The translations under genes were made by a program, and so were the position numbers. The notes beneath the pieces were generated by a model, which made no database searches, was not told where the DNA came from, and worked only from the letters and a program-made list of their open reading frames with translations. A stretch of 45,876 nucleotides of DNA from Bacillota bacterium (lineage in GTDB: Bacteria > Bacillota > Clostridia > Christensenellales > UBA1242): NCBI GenBank assembly GCA_009784375.1, contig WRBV01000008.1, positions 1 to 45,876 on the forward strand, written 5' to 3'. Every line of letters starts with the position of its first letter. Position 1 is the first letter of the stretch. Of this stretch, positions 9,067 to 18,800 are shown piece by piece.

Positions 9067-9620
9067 GATTTTGGCTCTTCATCAATTTCATCCAACGGAG
9101 TATCCACCAAAGGCTGTAACCCTGGCCTTGGTGGAGGTGTTGACTCTGGCGCAGGTTGCGGACGGAAATCTGTTTGCTCGTCCAAAGGTTCTGGTTGGAC
9201 TTGTTGCATTGGCTCTGGGGTTGGTTGAAATTCTTGTCTTGGTTGCATTTGTTCTAATTGAACCTGTGGCTGTGGCTCGGGCTGATGCATTGGCTGTGGC
9301 ACTTGTTGTGGTGCGACATATGGTTGATAAGGTTCTTCTTTCACAGGTCTTGGAAATTTATTTTCATACCAAATTCCAATCATATAAATCATCAACCCTA
9401 ATGCGAATACGATTACAATATTCAAAAAGAATGAAAACCAAGCGGTACTCATAGCGGCAGAATATCCAGGCCAACGCTCACCATCATATTGCATTGATTG
9501 CCCTACAAATGACGCTTCGGATATAAAAAGTGACAACACAAATATACCGCCCAACAACCAAATGCCGAACGCAGATGTTTTAACAAGATTTTCTTTCAGC
9601 TTTTCAATAAAATTTTTCAT
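9051..9620 (-). CDS. Two-helix membrane protein with Pro/Gln-rich tail
   Basis: 189 residues from the ATG at 9620. Two membrane helices (~14-36 and ~60-84) are followed by a long cytoplasmic low-complexity tail of Pro, Gln and Glu (QPMHQPEPQPQVQLEQMQP and similar), ending acidic (EIDEEPKSMFDD). Family not recognised; the tail suggests a disordered scaffold. An ATG at 9644 is possible but would place the -10 box TATAAT (9627-9632) inside the coding region. From 9620 the message would start at the ATG with no leader. Confidence 0.7.
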   Translation of the reverse strand: MKNFIEKLKENLVKTSAFGIWLLGGIFVLSLFISEASFVGQSMQYDGERWPGYSAAMSTAWFSFFLNIVIVFALGLMIYMIGIWYENKFPRPVKEEPYQPYVAPQQVPQPMHQPEPQPQVQLEQMQPRQEFQPTPEPMQQVQPEPLDEQTDFRPQPAPESTPPPRPGLQPLVDTPLDEIDEEPKSMFDD

Positions 9621-9626
9621 AAGCTT

Positions 9627-9632
9627 ATTATA
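9627..9632 (-). promoter_or_regulatory. Extended -10 box, leaderless start
   Basis: TGTGGTATAAT followed by six bases and the ATG at 9620. No convincing -35 box. The same TGTGGTATA context occurs at 31575-31585. Confidence 0.5.
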
Positions 9633-9656
9633 CCACACTTTCAAGTCATTTACTAA

Positions 9657-10439
9657 TCAATTCAACAGCATAACCATAGGAACTTCTCTATTCTGTTCAA
9701 ATATCTTTGGTAATTGATCAAGCCCAATTGGATGTTCAAGATCATCACACCCAACTTCAATCGTAAGTGCTGGGACACCAAGATGCATAGATACCCAATC
9801 CGAATATCCACCAGTCGAGTTTTTTGTTTTTATTGGCTCGTACCCCGTAACTTCACCCACCTTGTATGCAAGTATTCTGTCACGCTCTAACTTTTCTTGC
9901 GTCGCCCGCCCATCACTCGGTTCAAAGCCATAGTATATAACTTCACCCTTGCTGTGATATGCGATTGTTGCTTTTGGCTTTATCTTTAATGTTAAATCAA
10001 TTAGCGCCCCTACCTCTGGTTCGCTGTTTGGGTATTCACCTATGAAATTTTCTGAACCTGGGACACGGATGTTTTGCGCCCCACCACCCCAATCGGCATC
10101 AAAGTTTACGTTAAGATCAACGCTGCGTGCGTTTGCTTTCCACAATGGCTCACGTCGCATTGCAATTTCTACCCCGTCTGGATTACAGAGCGGTACAAAC
10201 CAAATGCCACCATCAAATTTTTTATTGGCATACATTTTAACAAGCTCGACCACCAAAAATGCGGTTATCCATTCGCGCGCATGAATTGCCGCGGTGATAA
10301 TTATCTGGTCGCCTTTTTTATCGCCAACATGAAAAGCATATATTGGTCGCCCAAGCAGGCTGACCCCCTTTTCTTCCATAGTAACACCGTAGATATCTCC
10401 AAGCCCCTTGATTTGATTTATCAATTCATTGAAATTCAT
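9657..10439 (-). CDS. M14-family zinc carboxypeptidase
   Basis: 260 residues from the ATG at 10439. Cleaves C-terminal residues from peptides; short bacterial members of this type often act on peptidoglycan peptides (gamma-D-Glu-L-Lys/DAP type). Zinc ligands HAREW (His53, Glu56) and His162 in AYHSKG, substrate-binding NARSVDLN (~103-110) and catalytic Glu228 in LTIEVG are all present. No signal peptide, so it is probably cytosolic and used in recycling. The chosen start lies 2 bases after the stop of the M19 dipeptidase gene, suggesting coupling; an upstream in-frame ATG at 10466 lies within that gene. Confidence 0.88.
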   Translation of the reverse strand: MNFNELINQIKGLGDIYGVTMEEKGVSLLGRPIYAFHVGDKKGDQIIITAAIHAREWITAFLVVELVKMYANKKFDGGIWFVPLCNPDGVEIAMRREPLWKANARSVDLNVNFDADWGGGAQNIRVPGSENFIGEYPNSEPEVGALIDLTLKIKPKATIAYHSKGEVIYYGFEPSDGRATQEKLERDRILAYKVGEVTGYEPIKTKNSTGGYSDWVSMHLGVPALTIEVGCDDLEHPIGLDQLPKIFEQNREVPMVMLLN

Positions 10440-10441
10440 AT

Positions 10442-11272
10442 TTATATATATGAGACAAATCGCCAAGCGTTTAAATAAAAGATTTTATCTATTGTTTCGA
10501 CACTTAAACCTTTTTTCACAAAAAACCTTTTCAACTTTTTAAAATCCTTGTATCCATTTAAACCCTTGGGCAAATTTGCGGTACCAAAAAAATCGGTACC
10601 AATTGCAAGGTTATCCGAACCAAATTTTTCAATAAAACATTGGATATGGCAATAAACATCATTCATCCGTGCCACATTATCCGAATTTAAAAAATCGCCG
10701 ACCAATGTTAATCCAATTATTCCGTCCATATTAATTAATTCTTTGATTTGTGCATCATCAAGATTACGTGGATGTGGATTAACATAATCAATACAAGTAT
10801 GGCTACAGAACACTTTAGCATCCAAGGGTTTAATAAAATTAATTACGCTATGAAAACTCTTTCTATTCAAGTGAGCCACGTCTATTGCAATTCCTTCTTG
10901 TACCAACCTTTTAATTACAATCCTGCCCAAGTTGGTAAGGTCACCCTCGCCATATGCCCCACCCGCCAAGTCATTATCTGAGTTCCACGTTATCCCAACA
11001 GAAAATGGTCTTAATGAAACAAGCTCGTCCAAATTTTGTTCATTAATAAACCAAGCATCCTCTACATGCAAAAGCAACTTTACCGAAGTTTCAATATTAT
11101 CAATTTTTTGCCTTGCCATTCGGATTTCATTTAATGGATTTACCATTCGCGTTGTCCATATCGACAACAGCACCACATCCACCCCATTTCGTTCGACATC
11201 GGCAATGTATTTTAAAAATTTTTCGTCATCCATCTCGGTTATAACGTCATTATGCAAATCCACAATTCTCAT
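10442..11272 (-). CDS. M19-family (renal-type) dipeptidase
   Basis: 276 residues, somewhat shorter than typical M19 enzymes (~310-370). These zinc enzymes hydrolyse dipeptides, including those with D-residues. Ligands expected of the family are visible: HND at 7-9, bridging Glu71 (VEDA), His134 (DVAHLN) and His158 (CSHT); the RNLDDAQI and GTDF blocks follow. No signal peptide. Coupled to the M14 carboxypeptidase, it suggests stepwise breakdown of D-amino-acid-containing or muropeptide-derived peptides in the cytosol. No ribosome site is visible in front of the ATG at 11272 and I could not define its promoter. It is divergent from the large gene at 11402. Confidence 0.88.
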   Translation of the reverse strand: MRIVDLHNDVITEMDDEKFLKYIADVERNGVDVVLLSIWTTRMVNPLNEIRMARQKIDNIETSVKLLLHVEDAWFINEQNLDELVSLRPFSVGITWNSDNDLAGGAYGEGDLTNLGRIVIKRLVQEGIAIDVAHLNRKSFHSVINFIKPLDAKVFCSHTCIDYVNPHPRNLDDAQIKELINMDGIIGLTLVGDFLNSDNVARMNDVYCHIQCFIEKFGSDNLAIGTDFFGTANLPKGLNGYKDFKKLKRFFVKKGLSVETIDKIFYLNAWRFVSYI

Positions 11273-11295
11273 ACAATTTATCTATGATTTATTCA

Positions 11296-11307
11296 CTCAC
11301 TATAGTG
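11296..11307. promoter_or_regulatory. Perfect 12-bp palindrome in divergent promoter region
   Basis: TCACTATAGTGA lies between the divergent M19 gene and the large gene at 11402. It may be an operator; no regulator is indicated by the context. Confidence 0.3.
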
Positions 11308-11326
11308 ATTGGTTCTATAATGGGTA

Positions 11327-11355
11327 TTGACTTTTTGCCTATTTTTTGATAAAAT
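11327..11355 (+). promoter_or_regulatory. Promoter for the 11402-15772 operon
   Basis: TTGACT (11327-11332), 17 bp, TGA-TAAAAT (extended -10, 11350-11355), then a ~40-base leader with AAAGGAG before the ATG. Confidence 0.7.
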
Positions 11356-11401
11356 AAGTAATCTGAAAAGTGTATCCCAAGCATAAGAAAGGAGCAAAGG
11401 C

Positions 11402-14400
11402 ATGCAATCGAGAGTAGACCTTCGTAACTATATCGCAACAACTTTTTTAAGCAACTCGGACGAAGACCAACGTCACGGCGATCTAGCATTTAACACGGCT
11501 GATTATTTATATATTCTAAGTGCACCCGAGGTATCCGAATTTCACGTTGCAGAGCGTATGATTTCGGCTACTGATTCTGCACTTATGGATGGTGCTTTCC
11601 AAAATCGGAGACGTGATGACTATGCCAACAGAACAGGAACAACCCGATACTTTCTGCGAACGGCATATAATAGTGAAAGATCTGTTTATTCAATAGAATC
11701 AAATGGTGATAGCGATGATACTTCCGCACGCAGGAATGATTATTCACTTTGTCCCGCGATGCGCCTGCACTCCCATGTACTGCAACATATGGATTGCAAT
11801 ATCCAGCCAGTAAGAAATCAATATGACAGAATCATATACCACACACTTCAATTTGGAGAAAAAGACAAATCCCACGTTGGAAGTGAATTAAATTTGTATC
11901 TCGAGGGTCTTTATCAAAGTGGTGAACTTGATGACAAAGCAACTGGAAGATTATGGACCTCGGCAGCAATAACAAGCGGAGGTGCCTTCACACCAAGAAA
12001 AAACCCAGAATTCGAGGTAGACGGTCAAAAATTTATTCGAAAAATTACCACGCGAGACGATAGTAACATTCAGTATTCAACCAGAGAGCGCGCACCCGAA
12101 AACGGAACTGCACGTTGGGTAAAGGTTGAACCAATTACGTGGAAAATCCGAAATTGGGACGATTTATCAACAGACATAAACCCAGACGGCAATGGGTCAA
12201 ATACAATAATCGAGCTTGTATCCGATCAAGCAATCATGAGCAATATTCCATTCTATCCAGCAGGCGGCGACAGAAATAGAAATATGTGGCAGAACTCGAC
12301 CATACGTGGTTTTCTTAATGGTATTAATGTCAACAACATTACAGAAAACGGAAATCTTGATTATACTGCACCAAGGGGTGGTGATTTTACACAATGCGGA
12401 AATTTTTTAGAAGAATCATTTGACCTTACCCGTGAACCAGTATACGAATACCAAGTACCCGAAGGACAAACAGAAATATGCAAAAGTGCATTCGAAGGCT
12501 GTATAGCACTTCAAAAAATTATAATTCCATCAAGTGTTGAAAAGATTGGTGAAAACGCATTCCGCGGTTGTGGATTCAAATATGCTTATAAGTTAAACTC
12601 AAACGGATACCAAGTCTTTGCAAAAGAGCTTCCCGAGAACCAAAACGAAATAACCGAAATAGTAAATATTGAACAAACTACCAAAGTATTTTCAAACTTT
12701 GATGCGAGTCAAATAGTCAAACATAACCCCGATGACCTTGACGCCCTTGTAAAAAGGCTTGTAAAAGACAAGTATGTACTTCCACACAGCTTTGTTCTTG
12801 AATTATCGAAAAACGGATTGCTTGACAGACTTTCTCAAAACACCAATTTCAAATTTTTCAAAAACGAATTAAAAGATTACATGGATGATATTGAGGACCT
12901 AAACGAACATTATTTACTTCATTTTATGAAATTCGCCCTCTCACTCGGGTGCTTCAGCGAAGAAAAAATCAAAGACAGAAACGGAGTCGAAACCAACAAA
13001 CCATTGGCACAAACGGCAAGTACCCTTCTTTCAAATATTCTTCGAGACGAAACATTTAGTCTATATAATTTCCAAGACAATTTTACTTCGCTTCCACTTG
13101 GAACAAAACCTAACCAAGACTTTGTAAAATACCTAACCAAGAAAAACGACCAAAATGAACCTAACTACGAATTATTGCGAAGCATGGAATATCGTATGGA
13201 AGGTATATTTTCCAAAGTCATGTTTGATTTCAAAGCTGCAAGCGGTTATCGCAGAGGCTTTGGCGAAGATGGAAAACCAAAGACATTCTCGTGGGAAGAT
13301 GCTTTCCGAAACTTTTATTATAGAACTAAATATATCGGCATTTGTGACGACAGCATAGATATCGCAGAATATTTTGCAAGTAAATCAGGCATTGACCAAG
13401 AAGTATTTGATGCCGCACGTGATAATCGCTTGTTGGCAAAAAGAAAAAACATACCAAGCCATATTCTTGGTAAACCATTATCCGAGAAAACTTTGCTTGA
13501 ACAAATTGAAGACATTGCCCAAGATACCGAAGATGAATTGGAACACAGCAAACGGTTTATGTACGAGATGCTGGACAAATATGATCCAGCAAACGCAATT
13601 ATGGGTGACCTTGTTGATTGTTGTGGATCATTGACAAGCAACCACTATGGATACTATATCGCCGAGGCATCTATGGTTGCCCCCGACGTCCAAAACCTTG
13701 TCGTTCGCGACAGAAACAAAGATGACAAAATCATCGCAAAAGGCACGATATACGTAAACAAGCAAGAAGGATATGCGGTCATAAACGAATTTGATGTAAA
13801 TGACAGCGAATGGTACATGGAACAGTACCGTGAACCAATTTTCCAAGCATTTGTACGTGGCATCAACGCCTTTGTCGAAGAATATAACAAACAAAACCCC
13901 GAAAACCCGTTCAAGCAATTCAATGTGGGTATGGGTTGTAACAAGTTAAGTACAGAAACAAGACGTTTTCCTATGGTAGATGCACAAGATAATTTGCTTA
14001 GAACACCTGAAGATTATTGCTTTAACGATGCAAAAGAGCAGCAACACATATTCTATCGACTAGCCGAACCAGAAGTCGAACCAGAACCAGAGATAGTAGA
14101 ACCAGCAGAAGAAACCATCAAACGCGAATATTATAAAGTGCTTGACCGCATAGATCGTATAGATTGTATAATCCAACAAATAATCCAACAAAGCCCAGAA
14201 CCTGCTGGTTCATTTTACGAAATGGATCCTGACCGTGCACATGAACTTGCACGAATTGAGCATCATGCCCGTGAACAACATGCACGAAATCCACTTGCCT
14301 TCCCGGGATATTTCGAAGTCGGACCATACGGGCGCGAAAACATGAATATTGATTTCAGCGAGCTTCAGCCTACGTTTGAATACCTTAACATTGAAGAACA

Positions 14401-14554
14401 AGAACGCAACGAAATGCGCCAAGAAAACCGACGATTGACAAGGCTTAACCCGATATTCAACAATGTAAGGCAAATTGTTAATGACTTCATGAGAGGGCAA
14501 AACCGAGAACAAGCACAAATTCAACAAGAAGAACGTGTAGTTGACCGATATTAA
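11402..14554 (+). CDS. Large cytosolic protein with DUF6273-like, BspA-type LRR and conserved C-terminal domains
   Basis: 1050 residues, no signal peptide or membrane helix. In order: residues ~1-125 and ~235-330 resemble DUF6273-type folds (TRYFLRTAYNSERSVYSI with DYSLCPAMRL; RWVKVEPITWKI with MWQNSTIRGFLN); ~348-395 is one BspA-like leucine-rich unit (GQTEICKSAFEGCIALQKII, then PSSVEKIGENAFRGC); ~430-720 is helical; ~726-805 is a compact domain with DPANAIMGDLVDCCGSL, DVQNLVVRD and KIIAKGTIYVNKQEGYAVI, which looks like an acyltransferase-like (GNAT-related) fold, but this is inference. The tail is Glu/Pro-rich and then helical (YYKVLDRIDRIDCIIQQ). It has a good AAAGGAG site and lies 39 bases before the peptidase gene. 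DUF6273 and BspA repeats are usually on surface proteins; here they are fused to a cytosolic-looking protein. Confidence 0.8.
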   Translation: MQSRVDLRNYIATTFLSNSDEDQRHGDLAFNTADYLYILSAPEVSEFHVAERMISATDSALMDGAFQNRRRDDYANRTGTTRYFLRTAYNSERSVYSIESNGDSDDTSARRNDYSLCPAMRLHSHVLQHMDCNIQPVRNQYDRIIYHTLQFGEKDKSHVGSELNLYLEGLYQSGELDDKATGRLWTSAAITSGGAFTPRKNPEFEVDGQKFIRKITTRDDSNIQYSTRERAPENGTARWVKVEPITWKIRNWDDLSTDINPDGNGSNTIIELVSDQAIMSNIPFYPAGGDRNRNMWQNSTIRGFLNGINVNNITENGNLDYTAPRGGDFTQCGNFLEESFDLTREPVYEYQVPEGQTEICKSAFEGCIALQKIIIPSSVEKIGENAFRGCGFKYAYKLNSNGYQVFAKELPENQNEITEIVNIEQTTKVFSNFDASQIVKHNPDDLDALVKRLVKDKYVLPHSFVLELSKNGLLDRLSQNTNFKFFKNELKDYMDDIEDLNEHYLLHFMKFALSLGCFSEEKIKDRNGVETNKPLAQTASTLLSNILRDETFSLYNFQDNFTSLPLGTKPNQDFVKYLTKKNDQNEPNYELLRSMEYRMEGIFSKVMFDFKAASGYRRGFGEDGKPKTFSWEDAFRNFYYRTKYIGICDDSIDIAEYFASKSGIDQEVFDAARDNRLLAKRKNIPSHILGKPLSEKTLLEQIEDIAQDTEDELEHSKRFMYEMLDKYDPANAIMGDLVDCCGSLTSNHYGYYIAEASMVAPDVQNLVVRDRNKDDKIIAKGTIYVNKQEGYAVINEFDVNDSEWYMEQYREPIFQAFVRGINAFVEEYNKQNPENPFKQFNVGMGCNKLSTETRRFPMVDAQDNLLRTPEDYCFNDAKEQQHIFYRLAEPEVEPEPEIVEPAEETIKREYYKVLDRIDRIDCIIQQIIQQSPEPAGSFYEMDPDRAHELARIEHHAREQHARNPLAFPGYFEVGPYGRENMNIDFSELQPTFEYLNIEEQERNEMRQENRRLTRLNPIFNNVRQIVNDFMRGQNREQAQIQQEERVVDRY

Positions 14555-14593
14555 AAAGCTAGTTATGCGTAACCAAACGCATCGGAGGAAATA

Positions 14594-15772
14594 ATGTACA
14601 ACGATAAACAAACAGAAAACGACGTCAAAGTATTAAAAGAATTTTTGTCGATGGATTTAACAACCGCCGATGATGTGTTCGAAAAATTTCAAACAATTCC
14701 TGGTGCCGAACTTTACCAAGGTTTGGACAGACAAGACCGATTTATATTTAAACAAGGAACACGCCCAGACCGTGTGACTTTGGTCGCACATGCGGACACG
14801 GTATTCCGCGGTGGTTCTGTGTATTCTTATGCTTTTGACGATTTTGGATTTGATGAATACGACGATTATGATGACTATGACAACTATACATTCGATGACA
14901 AAGGAAATTATGTTTATGACCTTGGTCAAGATGAAAAAACCAATGACTTTACAAAACTCATAAGCCCTTATCAAATCGCAATCCCACTACGAGAAATCGA
15001 TACAAACCAAACAATTGAATCCACTATCGTAGATGGCGAGGAAATCATAAACGGAACCAACCCAGACGTCGGAATAGGCGCAGACGACCGAGCAGGATGT
15101 GCAATAGTATGGCTCTTACAAAACAGCGGGCACAATCTACTTATCCTTGATGGTGAAGAGTCTGGTTGCGTTGGTGCATTTCATTTGATGACAAGTCATC
15201 CAGAAGTCCTTGAACAAATTAACCAATCACGATTTGCAATAGAATTCGATCGACGCGGCAAAGATGATTACAAATGTTATGAAATCCCCGTCCAAGACGA
15301 ATTCAAAAAATATATCGAAGAAAAAACAGGATATATTGACGCAGGTATGTCGTCAATAACCGACATTTCCGTTATTTGTGAAAGCATCTGTGGCGTTAAC
15401 CTTAGTGTCGGGTATTACGATGAACATTCTGCCAAAGAATCATTGGTTGTATCTGAATGGCTTAATACTCTTAACTTGACACGACAAATGCTAAACGAGC
15501 CTATTCCACAATTCTCGCTTTGTGAAGAGGTTCGACAAAGAATAGAAGCAGAAAAAGAAGAACAAAGAAAAAAAAGCAAACAATGGTATAAATCGTTTAC
15601 TCATACATATGATCCCGAATGGGAAACTATCTTGAAAAAGTACAACTACGGATATGATGATGACAAAGAAACAACCGAAGACCCAATATCTTCGGCAATG
15701 AAGCTAAGTAAAAAGAAACCCTTTTGGACAGAAATAATTGGCGAGCAAGATGTCGACAAAAAACAAGACTAA
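14594..15772 (+). CDS. M20/M28-like zinc peptidase with acidic insertion
   Basis: 392 residues. The co-catalytic zinc pattern is complete: His66-x-Asp68 (VAHADTV), bridging Asp164 (GADDRAGCA), catalytic pair Glu188-Glu189 (LDGEESG), Asp219 (IEFDRRG) and His278 (YYDEHSA). Such enzymes are aminopeptidases or peptide deacylases. Between the first and second ligands there is an unusual Asp/Tyr-rich insertion (residues ~80-125, DEYDDYDDYDNYTFDD). A charged helical tail of ~80 residues follows the catalytic part. No signal peptide. GGAGG lies 6 bases before the ATG, and it is the second gene of the operon with the 1050-residue protein, so the two products may act together. Confidence 0.85.
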   Translation: MYNDKQTENDVKVLKEFLSMDLTTADDVFEKFQTIPGAELYQGLDRQDRFIFKQGTRPDRVTLVAHADTVFRGGSVYSYAFDDFGFDEYDDYDDYDNYTFDDKGNYVYDLGQDEKTNDFTKLISPYQIAIPLREIDTNQTIESTIVDGEEIINGTNPDVGIGADDRAGCAIVWLLQNSGHNLLILDGEESGCVGAFHLMTSHPEVLEQINQSRFAIEFDRRGKDDYKCYEIPVQDEFKKYIEEKTGYIDAGMSSITDISVICESICGVNLSVGYYDEHSAKESLVVSEWLNTLNLTRQMLNEPIPQFSLCEEVRQRIEAEKEEQRKKSKQWYKSFTHTYDPEWETILKKYNYGYDDDKETTEDPISSAMKLSKKKPFWTEIIGEQDVDKKQD

Positions 15773-15774
15773 TT

Positions 15775-15804
15775 AAAAAAAAGCATCAATCCGATGCTTT
15801 TTTT
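15775..15804. terminator. Bidirectional terminator
   Basis: AAAAGCATC/GATGCTTTT stem with A-tract on one side and T-tract on the other, between convergent genes ending at 15772 (+) and 15808 (-). Confidence 0.9.
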
Positions 15805-15807
15805 CTA

Positions 15808-18800
15808 TTAGGAACCTTGGTTATTTCTTTTTCGTGCAATCACAATTAATCCAACCGTGACCAAGACCAAGAATCCAAACCCAGCAATCATTGCAATAAT
15901 TAACCAATCTATTCCATCATTGTTGTTAATAACTGGTATCCATACCGCGTGGAATTCCATGTCTCCTGTTACTTCTATTGTGTCGCCCGCTCTGTGGATT
16001 ACTTCCCCGCCTGCTGTTGTTGCCCAACCAGCAAAGCTGTATCCAGCACGTGTTGGAGCACCAACAAATGTAAAGAATGAACCTTGGCTACGGATAACAT
16101 CGTCAACGTCTGTACCTTCGCCTGTATTAAAAGTGAATGTGTATCGTGTGACTTCCTGCCATACTGCCCAAAGCGTTCTGTTGCCTGTGATTGTTATTTC
16201 ATCGCCGACTTCGTACTCGAAATCGCCTGCAATCGCATCTTGTTCTGTTAGCGCCCAACCAACAAAGTTATATCCTCCACGTGTAGCATTCGGTGCATAG
16301 AAAGTATCATTGTGGTTCCCAGTCTCTGCCGCAACCGCATTTCCGTTTCGTACATTAAATGTTACGGTGTATTGGGTCGCCTCGAACACAGCCCATAGTA
16401 TTCTGTTGCCTGTGATTGTTACTTCGACTCCTGCTATATATACAACTGCTCCGCCATTTGATGTTGCCCATCCCATGAAATCATGGTGAGTAAGCGATGT
16501 ACTTGGCGCATAGAATGTTTGATTAATTGTACCTGTTTCCGCCGTAACCGCATTTCCAGAACCCACATTAAATGTTACTGTATAAGTTGTTAATTGCCAT
16601 ACCGCCCATAATGTTCGGTTGCCCGTAATTGTTACTGTATCACCGACCACGTATTCAACTTCAAGATCAATTGCATCTTGTTCCGAGATTGCCCATCCAA
16701 GGAAGTTGTGATGATTTCTTGATGCATTTGGTGCATTAAACGTATCATTATTGTTTCCTGTCTCTGCTGTTACTATATTCCCACCACGTACTTCAAATGC
16801 TACTGTGTATGTTGTTAATTGCCATACTGCAAACAATGTTCGGTTGCCTGTAATTGTTACTTCGGCACCTACTGTGTACTCTACTTCAAGGTCAATTGCA
16901 TTCTGGTTACTTGTCGCCCAACCAAGAAAGTTGTAATGTTGGCGCGTAGCGTTTGGCGCATAAAATGTACCCTCGTAATTTCCTGTCTCTGCCGTTACTG
17001 CATCTCCACCACGTACATCAAATGTGATTGTAAATGTCGTTAATTGCCATACCGCCCAAAGTGTTCTATTTCCGTTAACCTGGACAGAATCTTCCCCTAC
17101 CACGTAATCAACATAGCCATCTATTGCTCGCTGTTCTGTTATTGCCCAGCCAAGGAAATCATGATTTGCAAGGCTTGATGTGTGCGCACTTCCAAGTGTC
17201 AATGTTCCATGTGTCATTGGTACATTTGCAACCGCTGAACCACCACGCTCGTTAAATGTTACTGTATATTCTGTAAGTTCAAACACCGCAAACAATGTCC
17301 AATTTTCTGGCACAATCGGACTCTCGGTTGTCATACGATATGGTGAAACAAAATCACCTGTGTCATGTGCTATCGCTCCGCCTGATGTTAATGCCCAACC
17401 TTTGAAATCGTTGTGTGCAAGTGTTGGCTCGTTCACAAGCTCGAACGTTTGTCCTTGTGTTCCTGTAATATTTGGAACTGTTGATGTACTTGCTCCGATG
17501 TTAAAGCTAAGTGTAAATGTTGTTAATTCCCATACCGCCCACAATGTTCGGTTTCCTGTAATTTCAACATCTTCACCAATCATGTAATCAACATAATCAT
17601 CTTGTGCCCTTTGTTCTGACGTCGCCCACCCAAGGAATGTATTGAACAACAATGTCGGTGCTTGGGCGCCTGTCAACTCGAAATCTGTACCAAAATCACG
17701 GTCTACCGACGTTACCGCCGAGCCACCTCGTGACTCGAAAGTAATTGTATAAGTATCTGCCGTGTAATGTGCATGCAATGTTAAAGAAGCATTTATCTGG
17801 AGTATATCGCCGCTTCGAAATTCGATTACTGTGCCTGGAGGAGTTGTACCTTGTGCATAATTCGCCCAATGCGAGAATGTGTGGCTGGCAGGTCCAGTTT
17901 CTGGTATAAAGAACTCGGTTAAATTCTCACCAGATCCAATCGAACGGACAGTATATTCAACACCTTCATTATAGAATCTTACTGGGTGCATGATTTGGTC
18001 TGTAACTGCGTAAAGTGTTGTAATTCCTGAACCTACTATGATTGATGCACCTGATGCATACGCAACAACATTATCCTGTGTGCGTGACCAGCCAAGAAAG
18101 TTAAAGTTTCCATTTCCGACGGTAGGCTCGGTCAATGGCAGATTTCTTGTAAATGCAGGGACTGTATTATATATAAATGGCATTGAATCTACTGCATCGC
18201 CGCCCACACCTGTATTAAATGCAATAGACGAAACTTGTCTTATATCTACAATGTTTTGTGACGCCGCAATTTGTCCAGCATTGGTTGTCATCCAACCAAC
18301 AAAAGTCGTCACAAGCCCAGCTGGTATTATCGATGGTCTTGCCGTATGAGTCGTCCATTGTGTTGGGTGATTATTTGTTAACTGGTTCACCCAAACATCT
18401 TCTATGATAACGTGGTTGTAAATACCCTGTATACTTCCGACAACTCTTCCTCTGTTTTGCGCCCAACCGTCTACGAAGTCGATATTACCACTTACTTCTA
18501 CGTTGTTTATTATTAATTCATTTCTTACACGATCTGTCATATCAAGACCTGTATTAATCGTAGAAATCAATGTCCCAACCACACCACCAATCGCAGCAGC
18601 ATTATTTGTTGAATTCCACACAACATCCATTTCAACAGAACTGTTAATAATATCCAATCTCACACCAAAGTTGTTTGATGGACCAAAAGATCCAACAATA
18701 CCACCAGTCATTACCGCCGCTTCTAATTCAAAAGTCGCATCTACATGTGCTTCTGTAATAAAAATGTTTACATGTGCCGAACCACTTTGACCCAATACTC

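Noticed and set aside
9071..9454. 127-codon plus-strand frame
   Set aside because: Mirror of the Pro/Gln-rich repeat of the gene on the other strand; low-complexity Val/Ala/Leu composition.
15857..18790. Plus-strand frames of up to 147 codons
   Set aside because: Shadows of the InlB repeats on the minus strand.
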